Shown: positions 24,701 through 33,609, numbered from the stretch's first letter. The stretch is DNA of 64,000 nucleotides from a virus (IMGVR_UViG_3300008624_001193:1-64000); one strand, 5' to 3'. Translations and numbers: made by a program. Notes: generated by a model not told the origin, from the sequence alone.

Positions 24701-25277
24701 GCGGCTTTAGTTCCTGCTTTTGCTTTGAAGGCGGCTTTAGTTCCTGCTTTTGCTTTGAAGGCGGCTTTAGTTCCTGATTTTTATTGGCCCAGTTGTGTGG
24801 ATTAATTCTAGATAATGTTTTCCTTATTTTGCTAGGAGGTTTTTTCTGAGCACCTGTAATTTTTAGTTTTTGTGAAGGGGATTTCCCTGCTGGTGACCAT
24901 CGATTTCTATATCCAAGTGTAAGTGCCGCGGCCGCAGTTAAATCTGCCGGAACTGGCGGTTGTTTATAATTAGGATTTGTAACTAATGCATTAGGATCAT
25001 TAGGATCATGGGATGGTGGTTCTGGTGTATCAATCTTTCCGGCCGGATGAGCAGGTTCAGGCTCGACCCACTTATACATATCAGTCCAATGACTAGTTTT
25101 ATCAGCCTGTTTAAGCCAATCTGCTTGCTGTCTAGTTACGTCTTTGCCCTTGTATTTTACTTTTTTAATGGCAGGCTCTTTAATATATTCGTTAGGATCT
25201 AATTCGGTCAGAGTAAATAGCTCTTCAAGTTTTCGTTCGAGTAATACTTCTTCCTTTTCGGTAAGACTGTATGTCAT
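21699..25277 (-). CDS. Large LysM + lytic transglycosylase virion protein
   Basis: A 1192-residue multidomain protein, probably a tail or internal virion peptidoglycan enzyme. Residues about 150-200 hold three ELKPPSKQKQ-type repeats. Residues 200-460 are K/E/A-rich coiled coil. INYKLKKGETISQLGKRYG to IKIPVKG (about 465-515) is a LysM domain. The C-terminal 170 residues have the SLT lysozyme-like pattern LLKALSQKESG (catalytic Glu), GAWGLFHV and AYAKYNGGPNW. No signal peptide. The sequence in between has beta-rich stretches without a name. Confidence 0.8.
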   Translation of the reverse strand: MTYSLTEKEEVLLERKLEELFTLTELDPNEYIKEPAIKKVKYKGKDVTRQQADWLKQADKTSHWTDMYKWVEPEPAHPAGKIDTPEPPSHDPNDPNALVTNPNYKQPPVPADLTAAAALTLGYRNRWSPAGKSPSQKLKITGAQKKPPSKIRKTLSRINPHNWANKNQELKPPSKQKQELKPPSKQKQELKPPPRQKPIVVSPEDIDKEKQIIAKHEKEQERKRKNTILQKDEKKLNQKIRKFDSDYLRRVRKQVTDARRQAKAANLNATKLKTPAAKKAAETAQKNLQNALRKLDTAELKAEKARIDKETENRKIREKNQEELRKRADAERRQTKLKLKAFRQAEYASRKALIDYEEALKNKNLSPEKIQELKKKWAHEDNKRLATQEALKQNRSKITGIKDHLTQSKKQSKHIQSLEEYIKKQELASKKTPEDVKNIKETRKKVASAKTAQAQIEDAARKGVKQINYKLKKGETISQLGKRYGVNYREIMKFNGITDESAKRLPVGADIKIPVKGDISPTNIKPIPPKTRFQTSKNLGPSASNPERHLIRGKNGQYYLQNPANKMDNKPLTHTQAKIELSKMGAQAETGVKAQNRKAARKSKKVRPPGRMGLRGGAGLLGFHMLLSGTSALAYDNFVKKYDEDRNKLPENSPLRKLSPNQFYNGQQFFPGKNPFTDRPQGKDKNFYEYGVGTSSGSMTNQVNSRSKMFNDKFSSMTERDLNSELFLPLDQRDEQFEIVVQKPDGSYINVTEHEKRAKKKGEILDPNTFINDGDVVLYTQSISNEVAKQTWTNMAKKGTQGTATWLDIKYNMRTSRMKVFYMTRGNKDHLDTKYHAGGTHEHSLNPNWDPSDYVGKRADELGNERKLGVGIFSKKGFQGNINMQGTWRRHNELMKEFRAAELEAVRKGQQFDPSSIYKKFGMTEDELFALLPAESMTGLDLEGDESSSSVADYIDDTISDFGEWTGLYDYQSTSERKIDKVVKSGLEGDEPSAIAGQGIASSGWPADTQTYNTLITKLSTEYEIDPKLLKALSQKESGTSVVKGELKQGIFKGDTDRGTRGAWGLFHVRKGEIRQDDQGNPYLYDPAVVDEYNLRHGTTYQWSDVAGDALLAAHIGADTFAVYYKEALETNSDPMKAAEEAYAKYNGGPNWRNKSDAKANAKIFVDIFKKLHENKTYTKKSAILEGIAKAA
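24701..24780. repeat. 30-bp tandem repeat inside the large virion gene
   Basis: A 30-base unit beginning GCGGCTTTAGTTCCTGCTTT occurs at 24701 and 24731 as exact copies and at 24761 as a partial copy with one change. It encodes the ELKPPSKQKQ repeats, a Pro/Lys/Gln linker. Near-identity at the DNA level suggests recent slippage or selection for length variation. Confidence 0.85.
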
Positions 25278-25288
25278 AATGCATGCCG

Positions 25289-27400
25289 TTACTTCACTAA
25301 ACTAGTTGCTAAATCTTCATTTGCTGAAGTAAAAATGCGACTCATACCTTTTTTAATTCTAGGATCAACTGATTCCATGCCCATTATATCCATAGCCGGT
25401 TCTAGTGCTTCTTCTTCACTAGGTTCGTCTGTTGGGTGGGGATTAACTTGTTCGTATTCCATATAATGTTTAATAGAACTCATGTAATCTGCAGACTTAG
25501 TTATTTTGGCTTGAATCCAAGGTTCTAAGTTATCTGTATCGCCGATTTGTTGATGAAGTTTAATTGCATATTGTGCAATTTTATATAATTGCTCTTTTGC
25601 CATCCATCCATCTTCGTCGGCGGCATCTAACACGCCTTCTTTAAGTTTGTCATTCTTTTCATTTGTCATTGAATCACCTACTAATTTTCCTTTTGTATAA
25701 CCTTCAGGGCGGTTTGCTTGTGCAGGATGATCTGTTTTTGTTTTAACTTGAACACCTGTTTTAACCCCAACTGCTTTTTCTTTAACTGCTTTTGGAAACA
25801 TTCCTACTTTGTTAGCGTCAGCACTAACAGGTTTCTCTCGCCTAATCATTTTACCTTTGCCTAATGGTGCATTAACTGTTGCAACATTTCCAGCACTTGT
25901 GCCTCCTGCAGAGGCGGTTTCTTTTATGTTTTCCATAGTACTACTATTTATGCTAATATTTTGATCTGCAAGCAGATGAGCACCATTGCCTATTTCGATA
26001 ACTGTTCTCATATTACCGGCCGCTTGCAAATAAGTTCGTATACTGTATAATCCCATTTCACGATCAAAATCGGGCAATTCTTCTATTTTTTCTTCAGGAA
26101 ATATATCAACCCATAGTGTCGGGTTACCCGATTGTCTAGGAGGTTTAAAAATAAAATTAACTTTTTCTAGTTTTGCTTTTAATGTCTCGTCAAATTTTAA
26201 ATTGGTAAACATAGGATTATTTGGATCTGCTCCTAACATTACAATATCTATATCACTTCCTAATGTTGTATGGTGTTGTAAAAAATTAAATGTTGCATCT
26301 AAAAAATTAAATTCTTGTTGTGGTGTATTTACTGCACTATTTAATGATTGTGCGGCTCCTGCATATGCACCTCGAATAGATTCTACTGGATCTTGAGCAA
26401 AGGCTTGTTGATTAATTTTAAAAACATTAAGTCCAAAAAATTCATTAAAATGTGCTTGTAAGTCTACTCCTGCTTTTGTTTTTAATGCAGGTGTATTTAA
26501 ACTTCTTGTAAGTTGACCTACTTGTGAGGTGTTTGCTTTTACACTCAATAAATTAATTACAGTATTATCTACTTGTAATACCAAATCTGCTTTAGTTCCT
26601 TTTTGATCTTCTGTGCCTACACCTCGTACTATTACTTTATTAGATGTCTTATCTTCTTTAGGTAATTTTATTTTTTCTATAATGGGTGATTTACTATTAA
26701 TGTAACTTATTGCACTTTGAAAATATCCTCTAAATTCACTTGTGTCGCCTTCTTCTAATATAACTTTTTCTACATGATACATACTATTTTTACGAACCCG
26801 TATATTAACATCTAATCTATCAGGTTCACCATTTTCGTATATAATAGGACTTCCAAAAGTTAAACTACCATCACCACTATTAATTGTACTCTCACTTATG
26901 ATTTTAAGACAATCTTCAAATGCAACTTCTTCTTTATTATGATATAAAATTTTAGCAGTAACAGCCAATCCCATAAAAATTTCAGAAACATCGCCTCTGT
27001 TATATTGTTCTCTTACAGTTATTTTATCTATGTCACTTAATTTAATAGATTCGCCATTGTCTAACTTTAACGTAAAACCTGGAGGCATTTTATTAGGATC
27101 TCCGCCGGCAGATACTGTTCGAAGCAATACTTTGTCTCCACCTTTAATAACTCCTACTTGCTTATTCCAATCCTTTGGAATTCCTTCGGTACCAAATACT
27201 GCTTTGTTAAGTTTTTTATATTGGTCTCCGGCAATAACAACTTGAGATCCGTCTATTAAGGTTACTGGATCTCCATTTTTAATTTTTGTAATTAAATCCC
27301 TATAATAACGCATATCACCGTATCGTACTTTTCGTAGTTCGGCAAAAGATAATGTTGCTTCATTTAATTTATCTTTGATATAGGCGTTTAATATATTCAT
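25289..27400 (-). CDS. Leader-bearing virion protein with PD-(D/E)XK-like nuclease region
   Basis: About 703 residues from the ATG at 27400 (MNILNAYIKDKLNEATL); an ATG at 27430 adds 10 residues. The leader holds an L-N-E site like T4 gp21 cleavage sites. Near residues 270-300 TKADLVLQVDNTVINLLSVKAN gives the D...S-x-K of PD-(D/E)XK nucleases. The last 110 residues (DEDGWMAKEQLYKIAQYAIKLHQQ and SADYMSSIKHYMEYEQ) look like a repeated C-terminal domain of marine T4-like virion proteins. Between is a low-complexity K/G/T region. It may be a nuclease injected with the DNA. Confidence 0.6.
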   Translation of the reverse strand: MNILNAYIKDKLNEATLSFAELRKVRYGDMRYYRDLITKIKNGDPVTLIDGSQVVIAGDQYKKLNKAVFGTEGIPKDWNKQVGVIKGGDKVLLRTVSAGGDPNKMPPGFTLKLDNGESIKLSDIDKITVREQYNRGDVSEIFMGLAVTAKILYHNKEEVAFEDCLKIISESTINSGDGSLTFGSPIIYENGEPDRLDVNIRVRKNSMYHVEKVILEEGDTSEFRGYFQSAISYINSKSPIIEKIKLPKEDKTSNKVIVRGVGTEDQKGTKADLVLQVDNTVINLLSVKANTSQVGQLTRSLNTPALKTKAGVDLQAHFNEFFGLNVFKINQQAFAQDPVESIRGAYAGAAQSLNSAVNTPQQEFNFLDATFNFLQHHTTLGSDIDIVMLGADPNNPMFTNLKFDETLKAKLEKVNFIFKPPRQSGNPTLWVDIFPEEKIEELPDFDREMGLYSIRTYLQAAGNMRTVIEIGNGAHLLADQNISINSSTMENIKETASAGGTSAGNVATVNAPLGKGKMIRREKPVSADANKVGMFPKAVKEKAVGVKTGVQVKTKTDHPAQANRPEGYTKGKLVGDSMTNEKNDKLKEGVLDAADEDGWMAKEQLYKIAQYAIKLHQQIGDTDNLEPWIQAKITKSADYMSSIKHYMEYEQVNPHPTDEPSEEEALEPAMDIMGMESVDPRIKKGMSRIFTSANEDLATSLVK

Positions 27401-27414
27401 ATTAATATTTATTG

Positions 27415-27930
27415 TTAATCCTCGTCCCATTGTAAAAGTTCTTGTTTACCATGTTCGGCCAAAAACTCTCTATTTTTCCAATGCTCACCTTTAACATCGT
27501 CTTTATTTTGTCCCCAATAACCAACTGCATGGCCGTTTTCGCATAGCCATTTATTAACATTAGTCCAGCCACTATGTTCGCCTTCTGCTGTACAATTAAT
27601 CCAAACCTCGCCTAAAATTCTTCCAAACTTACCTCGGCTGTCTGCTTCAGGGCATCTAATTTGAATATCTATGTCATCTCTATCTGACATAATTGCCCAA
27701 TGTACCCATGATTTAAGTGCGGCCTTACTAAGTAGACCATATACTTTTTCGTTCTTATGTCTTGTTCTTGATTCTGGTGTATCGATGCCTAACATTCTTA
27801 CACGATGTTTTACCATAACATCAAAACCTAAATCAAAAACACAATCTAATGTATCTCCGTCTACTACTTTTGTTACTGCTTCTACTCTGTAAATGAATTC
27901 ACAGGGCTCATCGTTTTTATAAGTTGCCAT
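27415..27930 (-). CDS. Thermonuclease (SNase-like)
   Basis: A 171-residue staphylococcal nuclease-like protein, which cuts DNA and RNA in a calcium-dependent way. EAVTKVVDGDTLDCVFD, HRVRMLGIDTPESRT (D and R of the active site) and SRGKFGRILGEVWI (R and E) are all in order, and NKWLCENGHAVGYW is the closing helix. No signal peptide, so it acts in the cytoplasm or is packaged. It sits in the virion block between the nuclease-like 25289 gene and the amidoligase. It has no leader of the type seen in its neighbours. Confidence 0.85.
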   Translation of the reverse strand: MATYKNDEPCEFIYRVEAVTKVVDGDTLDCVFDLGFDVMVKHRVRMLGIDTPESRTRHKNEKVYGLLSKAALKSWVHWAIMSDRDDIDIQIRCPEADSRGKFGRILGEVWINCTAEGEHSGWTNVNKWLCENGHAVGYWGQNKDDVKGEHWKNREFLAEHGKQELLQWDED

Positions 27931-27952
27931 ATTTCTCCTCTAAGTTTTATGG

Positions 27953-29437
27953 TTATTCTACTGACATAAAATGTATGTCTTCTGTTTCATTTCCATGAAA
28001 TTCTCGCCAAGTCCTTTTAGCATAATCGGCTTCTTCCATGGTTTTAAATACTGCTACACAATCTGTATATATTGCATCTAAAAATAAATGATTTATTTTA
28101 AATTGATATAATTTTGGATTTTTAAATATAAATTGACAATTTTCAAATACACAATTCGTCATGCCCCATCCAAATTTATTAACTAATTCGTTCCACGCAG
28201 TAGGATCAATAACTAATACATGATTATAATACGTCATGTCATATAAATCTACTTCAATGCCTGGTTGGTCTGTACTAGTTCGTAATCTAGTTACCATGCG
28301 AGATTCGGGCGTACCCCAGGCTTGTTGTCCAACAAACGGTTGCAATGCTACTGCTTGAAATTTCATTTGCTCATTTAATGCCAGTAAATAGTTTTTATTG
28401 TCATATTGCGAGGTGTTTACTGCATTATTTCTAAATGATAAATGTTTTGTAAATTCTGAATTAGTTTGTTTAAATTCTTCTGATGGCATTATAGAACCAA
28501 AATGTCTAACAAATAATTGTGCTACATTATTAATTGAACCTTTTCGTTTTTGTTTATTTTCAAAATAAAATCGTTTTAAGTCTCGCAATGTTACGCCTGC
28601 AACATCATAGTCAAATATTTTATTTTGAGCTCGTCCTAGCTCTACAGCAAATTTATAAACAAATTTTAAATAGTCTACTATTTCATTATAATTGTTTACT
28701 TGTCCCGACATGCTATCAAGTACACCACGCAATCCTCGCCATTCTAATGTTCCTTGGTGATGTGGATTAAGAACACTATATTTGTCAAAAATTCCCATTG
28801 CCAATCTATTAACTGTTTGATCATACGCAAATTCTAATTTATTTTCTTTTGAAGTTAAATTTTCTAATGATCCTTTAAATTGCTCAACTGATTCTCCCAA
28901 ATCATTTAAACTTGCATACTCGTCATCGTCATATTGTGGAATACCTTTATATTCTTTAAATCTTTCAAACAAACCACTATCTAAAAAATAAATTGCAAAC
29001 CAGGTAGCATCCATTCCGCTTGTTTTTTCTAACATTCCTAACCCAAAATGAACATGAAAACCACATGATCTATTTGTATATGCACCATTGTCAAGAAACT
29101 CTTTTACAATTTTTGCTACTTTTTGGAAGTTAGGCGGAGTTGCTGTAAGTCTAGCAGATGCACCGTTTTCGTCTTTAATTAAACCTATATCAAATTCAGC
29201 ACCAAAATGAGTATCTGTGTCATCGTCATTTGCTAGAACACTTTGTTCTTCCATTCGACCTAACCCATACTTATCTACTATACGTTGTATATTAGGATGA
29301 ACTTCCTCTACTGAACCGGGCTCTAGGTCCATTATTTTAGAATCAAAAGATTTGGCGGCAGGAACAACTATTTCTAACTCAAAGCCAACAGTTATTTCAC
29401 CAGCCGTTGCTTCGGTTATTAATTCTTTTTCTCGCAT
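27953..29437 (-). CDS. Amidoligase-like virion protein
   Basis: A 494-residue protein. After the leader MREKELITEATAG comes EITVGFELEIVVP, the F-E-L-E opening of the putative amidoligase family (PF12224-like, in the ATP-grasp/glutamine synthetase-like fold). NRSCGFHVHFGLGML supplies the G-x-H-V-H block, and HHQGTLEWRGLRGVLDS resembles the E-x-R block. Such enzymes are thought to make peptide-like bonds. The I-T-E site in the leader fits prohead-protease processing. Substrate unknown; cell-wall or protein modification are possible. Confidence 0.65.
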   Translation of the reverse strand: MREKELITEATAGEITVGFELEIVVPAAKSFDSKIMDLEPGSVEEVHPNIQRIVDKYGLGRMEEQSVLANDDDTDTHFGAEFDIGLIKDENGASARLTATPPNFQKVAKIVKEFLDNGAYTNRSCGFHVHFGLGMLEKTSGMDATWFAIYFLDSGLFERFKEYKGIPQYDDDEYASLNDLGESVEQFKGSLENLTSKENKLEFAYDQTVNRLAMGIFDKYSVLNPHHQGTLEWRGLRGVLDSMSGQVNNYNEIVDYLKFVYKFAVELGRAQNKIFDYDVAGVTLRDLKRFYFENKQKRKGSINNVAQLFVRHFGSIMPSEEFKQTNSEFTKHLSFRNNAVNTSQYDNKNYLLALNEQMKFQAVALQPFVGQQAWGTPESRMVTRLRTSTDQPGIEVDLYDMTYYNHVLVIDPTAWNELVNKFGWGMTNCVFENCQFIFKNPKLYQFKINHLFLDAIYTDCVAVFKTMEEADYAKRTWREFHGNETEDIHFMSVE

Positions 29438-29441
29438 TTAA

Positions 29442-29849
29442 TTATCTTAACCTCTTTCTTTCAAGATTTGACATAGGTCCAACTGCCTTAGTTGGGTTAG
29501 TATTTGGAGAAACACCGGCTCCTGCGACTGCTTTTTTATGATAGGCTTGAGGGCCTGGAACCATATCAGTTTTTGCAAATTCAGATCCATCGCCCGGAGT
29601 AGGAGGAGATTTTTTAACTATCTTTTTTCCAACTTCACTGGCCGCATGTATTTTGCCTCCTAATCCATGAGATGCGGCTTTAGCCTTTTTTAAACCAGGT
29701 AACAATTTCTTTCCGTAATCCCAGGCTTTTTTTCCATACCTCAACGCATATGGCGCCGCAAGTCGCGCCGCATGTATTCCTGCGCCTATAACTGCCGGAA
29801 GTACTTCATCAACACGTTCTTTTTTGGTTATTACTTCATTTATTTTCAT
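29442..29849 (-). CDS. Small basic leader-bearing internal protein
   Basis: A 135-residue Lys/Ala/Gly-rich basic protein. The leader MKINEVITKKE has an I-N-E site of gp21 type, then a hydrophobic/Ala-rich helix (VIGAGIHAARLAAPYALRYG) and basic tail. This matches the look of T4 internal proteins that are packaged with DNA. No enzyme motif. It is one of a group of leader genes in order here, so packaging is the best guess. Confidence 0.6.
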   Translation of the reverse strand: MKINEVITKKERVDEVLPAVIGAGIHAARLAAPYALRYGKKAWDYGKKLLPGLKKAKAASHGLGGKIHAASEVGKKIVKKSPPTPGDGSEFAKTDMVPGPQAYHKKAVAGAGVSPNTNPTKAVGPMSNLERKRLR

Positions 29850-29879
29850 TTAATCTCTCCAAGACTAATGTTCATTGGG

Positions 29880-32105
29880 TCAAGTATATCCTGCTTTACT
29901 TGTTATTGCATGACACTGGTCCGCCGACAATCCTAAACGTGAACACATCTTATGTAACTTATCGTGACCTTTTTTACTATTAGAACCAGTTAACACTTGT
30001 GCTAACTTAATTACTTTTTTAGGAGTAACACTTTCACTTTGTACTTTGTTCTCTTCTTCTTCTCGCTTCCAATAATTATCTGCAAGATCTACACCTTGGG
30101 CATCTGTGTAATAACTTATGTGAAATTTTTCATTTCTATTTTTTAATATAGGAGACGTTTGTATCATAGATGTTTGAAAATCTTCTGCGGCCGCTCTAAC
30201 ATCAAATTGAGCATTTGGTACAACTTCGCTTCTTTGTAAAACTTCTTCTGCAGAGAAGTTAATATCTTGCATTGACCACCACTCTTTAGATACTTCACCA
30301 TATTGTTGTTCTTCTCGCACAACCCAATCTACAATTTGAACTATTGGTGCTGTTATATAACATCTATTAGGAGAATCTGATGGTAATCCGGGTTTTTCGA
30401 ATACGATTGCTAAATCTAATCCTCCGCCCGAATGATTAACGAAATTATAATCAGAATTTTCTAGAGCTGATTTAAATTGTAACACTACTTCATGTCTTAT
30501 GCCTTCTTCCCATCCTGCGTTGACTGCCTCTACTAATATATCAGCAATACCAACATAATCTTGTTCTGTTTTTTCATCATACTTAATAGCATTGTTTAAC
30601 ACGTCTTCCTCAAGTTCGTCGCCTAATACTGTTGCAAATTCTGTGTTTAATATATTTCGTGTTGCTTCTGGTATATATTTCCATAGCTCATTGTGGCCTG
30701 TGTCTTTATTATTGTCTCGTCTTAATGTTGTTGCCCAATCCTTTATACTCCAAGGCTCATAATCTTCATCTCTATACCGGAGATCTGGGGTCTCTCCATC
30801 ACGCAATACTTGGTCGTATGTGCTATTAGCCAATTCATAACTTATTAATGAATATACGTTTGGATATTCATTTGTAATTTGTACAGGTATTTCCATTGCC
30901 TGTTTTGCAGTTTTTCCTATAGCAGTATCGCGTGGTATGAATAGTTGCGGTGTTTGGCTTTCATTATCTAATTTAGTTGTTATAATTTCAACTAATGTGT
31001 CATCTATACCTATATCCTCTACATATTTGCCTATGTTGTCTCCTGCTAATCCAGGCTTTTTTGCTATAAGTTCTGCGGCATCAGGTAAATCCCATACAGA
31101 AAAATTTGCTTCAGGATGATATCCGCCGCCTTTAATACCTTTAATCTCTTTATTCATTATTAATGTTCTAATAACATTATGATATTTTGCGGAAGGTTTT
31201 TGATTTGCATAGCCTTTCATTTCACCCAAATATCCTGCACCATCTAATATAAATGTAAGATGTGGTGTCCAATGATATTTTTTATGTGGATGCGGTGTTC
31301 TATAACTGAGGATTGTATCATCATCCTTGTACGATGCAGTATTACCGCAATGACCCATTGACTCGCCCTCTTTTGAACAAAATGCTCTGTCTAAGTCAAA
31401 CCATGCCGATCCATCTGGAAACTTAATAAACTCTTCGTACATTTCTCGGTATTCGGTCTCTTCACCGGTATCCATATCGGACATTACTCCGCCATGTGCT
31501 ATTGAACGTTCATCATCTTTAAGAGCTTTAATCCATTCAGTTTCTACGTTGGCCATTCTCATATGAACAGCAGTCGGCGTTTCTTCAGGTTTGAATGTCA
31601 TATTGCGAATAGTATTACCAAATCCATCGTGTTCTATAAAATGATTCATAGAGTAAAAGAATTGATCATCACCGCCTGGAAAGATACCTCTTACACCTTC
31701 ATTGCCTATTTTTATACCTGCTTGTTCTGCTTGTTTTCTTATACGTTGTTCTTCTTTTTCTGTGTATAAAGTCGGATAGCCGTAATCTTTATTGTAAATA
31801 AGATGTATTTTAGTATCTAATACATACCATCGTAATGCCCATACTACTTTAGAGTTGTCTACTTTACCATCTTGTTTTTGAAATGCTTTTTTTGCTTGGT
31901 TTGTAATGGCTTTAAAATCTCTTAACAAGGTATTATAATTTTGAGTACCAGGACCATGTTCGGGCACTAAACCACGAACTAAACTATTCTGTAAATTGTC
32001 TACAATACTTTCGTTTAATAATAATGCCTCTACTAAACCACGAACTAGACTATTATGTAAATTGTCTTCATTACTTTTGTTTAATAGAGCCTCAGAAATT
32101 CTCAT
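29880..32105 (-). CDS. Large leader-bearing protein, unknown enzyme-like core
   Basis: A 741-residue protein. The N-terminus MRISEALLNKS contains an I-S-E site, and residues 5-25 and 26-47 are tandem copies of the same leader-like segment ending in NSLVRGLV. The central part has DLDRAFCSKEGESMGHCGN followed by HLTFILDGAGYLGEMKGYAN, then a beta-rich region. The conserved C/H residues look catalytic, but I cannot name the family. The C-terminus is basic. A packaged or structural role is likely given the leader and neighbours. Confidence 0.55.
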   Translation of the reverse strand: MRISEALLNKSNEDNLHNSLVRGLVEALLLNESIVDNLQNSLVRGLVPEHGPGTQNYNTLLRDFKAITNQAKKAFQKQDGKVDNSKVVWALRWYVLDTKIHLIYNKDYGYPTLYTEKEEQRIRKQAEQAGIKIGNEGVRGIFPGGDDQFFYSMNHFIEHDGFGNTIRNMTFKPEETPTAVHMRMANVETEWIKALKDDERSIAHGGVMSDMDTGEETEYREMYEEFIKFPDGSAWFDLDRAFCSKEGESMGHCGNTASYKDDDTILSYRTPHPHKKYHWTPHLTFILDGAGYLGEMKGYANQKPSAKYHNVIRTLIMNKEIKGIKGGGYHPEANFSVWDLPDAAELIAKKPGLAGDNIGKYVEDIGIDDTLVEIITTKLDNESQTPQLFIPRDTAIGKTAKQAMEIPVQITNEYPNVYSLISYELANSTYDQVLRDGETPDLRYRDEDYEPWSIKDWATTLRRDNNKDTGHNELWKYIPEATRNILNTEFATVLGDELEEDVLNNAIKYDEKTEQDYVGIADILVEAVNAGWEEGIRHEVVLQFKSALENSDYNFVNHSGGGLDLAIVFEKPGLPSDSPNRCYITAPIVQIVDWVVREEQQYGEVSKEWWSMQDINFSAEEVLQRSEVVPNAQFDVRAAAEDFQTSMIQTSPILKNRNEKFHISYYTDAQGVDLADNYWKREEEENKVQSESVTPKKVIKLAQVLTGSNSKKGHDKLHKMCSRLGLSADQCHAITSKAGYT
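31965..32093. repeat. Tandem duplication of the N-terminal leader
   Basis: The 29880 gene encodes residues 5-25 (copy 1, 32031-32093) and residues 26-47 (copy 2, 31965-32030) as near repeats. Both contain a D-N-L-x-N-S-L-V-R-G-L-V tail, and the DNA is partly identical (CTACTAAACCACGAACTA is shared). It resembles duplication of a capsid-targeting leader. Confidence 0.85.
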
Positions 32106-32290
32106 GCCTTAAACCGGTTTCCTTTTTTTGCTTGTTTTGTTGCTACTGCATACATAACAGATTCACCATCCTTACCATATTGGTCAGTAAAGTTTTTTTT
32201 ATGTGACTTTAACTTTTTAACATTATGTTCTTTGTCACTCTCTTCTTTTTTAGAAAGTTCACGTTCAGATATAATATCTTCAATTAACAT
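32102..32290 (-). CDS. Small basic leader-bearing protein
   Basis: A 62-residue basic protein starting MLIEDIISERELSKKEE, with L-I-E and I-S-E sites. The second half has KKNFTDQYGKDGESVMYAVATKQAKK, a pattern I recall from short T4-like marine phage proteins. It overlaps its neighbours by ATGA-type joints, and its size and charge fit an internal head protein. Unknown activity. Confidence 0.55.
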   Translation of the reverse strand: MLIEDIISERELSKKEESDKEHNVKKLKSHKKNFTDQYGKDGESVMYAVATKQAKKGNRFKA

Positions 32291-33180
32291 TCGATCAAAC
32301 TCCGAAATAATATGTGTTTACTTTCCATAGCATTAATCATATTAATTGTTTCTTGTTTTCTGTCCGCTTTAGGTGTGCCTACTTCGCCTGATTTAATTGA
32401 CACCATAGCATTGAACACACCTTTAACTCTATCTTTGCTTGTAGGGTGTTTTAAAGACGCTTGTACATCAGGTAATAGGTCATCGAACGATTTAGTTAAA
32501 TCATACTGCCATAACAATCTATCTACATCGTTCCAATTATTAGATTTCCATAATACTTCTCTAGTACCTTTTGCTTCTCTACCTCTATGATCTTTTTCAT
32601 ATGCTCGTAACTGTAATTCAATACCACTTAAATTAAATTCTAATACTTTATTTGTTTTAGGGACACCTAATCCTATACTTGCAAATAATCTATCTATTGT
32701 TTTTGTTGCATTTGCTTCTTGAATTGCAGTTTTAATAAGACCTAAAATTAATCCTTGTTTTTCTGCAGGCCAATCTAAAAAACTTTTTTTAAATGCACTT
32801 TCATCTTTTGTTACTGCTACTATATTATCTATTTGTGCTGTTTTGCCTGCTTCTGTTTGGGGGAACAAAACACTAACAAGTTCACCTGCATTGGATGAAC
32901 GTCTGCCCGCATACTTATCGCTTCTAAAAGGTAAAATTTTATTTGCTGATTGATTTTCTAAATAGTTTTGTAATTCTTTTTTAATTGCTTTTTTATCTGT
33001 ACCTTCAATGTGTACAATTAAATCTATGTCGCCGTGATGTTTTTTACCTGCGGCTACACCACCTGTAACTTCTGCAGACACGAAACCAGGAAAACCTGAT
33101 AACACCGAATCGATATAACTTTTCGCTGTTGAATTAACATGCTCGTTACTTATTCTATCTCCGCCTGCTACTCCGCTCAT
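32284..33180 (-). CDS. Nucleotidyltransferase-fold protein
   Basis: A 298-residue protein. TGGVAAGKKHHGDIDLIVHIE near residues 40-60 is a nucleotidyltransferase (pol beta-like) core: a G-G/S helix followed by D-x-D. The rest is helical and Lys-rich, ending ...ILFRSLIEC. The family includes poly(A)- and CCA-adding enzymes and toxin/antitoxin nucleotidyltransferases. A second, different member with a leader lies two genes upstream, so the pair may cooperate. No leader is obvious in this one; I did not see a cleavage site near the start. Confidence 0.65.
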   Translation of the reverse strand: MSGVAGGDRISNEHVNSTAKSYIDSVLSGFPGFVSAEVTGGVAAGKKHHGDIDLIVHIEGTDKKAIKKELQNYLENQSANKILPFRSDKYAGRRSSNAGELVSVLFPQTEAGKTAQIDNIVAVTKDESAFKKSFLDWPAEKQGLILGLIKTAIQEANATKTIDRLFASIGLGVPKTNKVLEFNLSGIELQLRAYEKDHRGREAKGTREVLWKSNNWNDVDRLLWQYDLTKSFDDLLPDVQASLKHPTSKDRVKGVFNAMVSIKSGEVGTPKADRKQETINMINAMESKHILFRSLIEC

Positions 33181-33183
33181 TGT

Positions 33184-33609
33184 TTATGGCCTCAACTTAT
33201 GGACAGTACCGGTAGAATCTTTATAAATTCCGCCACGGTCTGGCATTTTAGTTGGTTTACTTTTTGGCTTAGTACCAGCACCAGCAATAGCTGAAATCCC
33301 ATCGTCAGGCCTACCTAAATCTGCTGTACTTAATCCGGCTCTATTAGGATCAAGTATAGTTTTTGGTTTTGCCTTTGGCATTGTAAGTTGTGATGCATAT
33401 TGATCTTGAGGTTGAGGAGCATTCCAGTCTTTTGGCCAAAACTCTCCTACTGGTGGGTTTCGCTTTGAATAATCAAGTGCCGCTTTTCTCATGGAACCTA
33501 ACTTTGAGTTTTTTGCTTTTAAATAAGCATCATGTGTTTTAAAATGTACCCTACCAGCGTTATCAAAATATGTATCGCCGCGTTCTATTAATATTTCATT
33601 TAGTCTCAT
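33184..33609 (-). CDS. Basic leader-bearing protein
   Basis: A 141-residue basic Pro/Gly-rich protein starting MRLNEILIERGDTYFD (L-N-E and L-I-E sites). The rest is rich in K, P and S with an IYKDSTGTVHKLRP end. No enzyme domain seen. It sits between the two nucleotidyltransferase-like genes and looks like a packaged internal protein with a processed leader. Confidence 0.55.
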   Translation of the reverse strand: MRLNEILIERGDTYFDNAGRVHFKTHDAYLKAKNSKLGSMRKAALDYSKRNPPVGEFWPKDWNAPQPQDQYASQLTMPKAKPKTILDPNRAGLSTADLGRPDDGISAIAGAGTKPKSKPTKMPDRGGIYKDSTGTVHKLRP

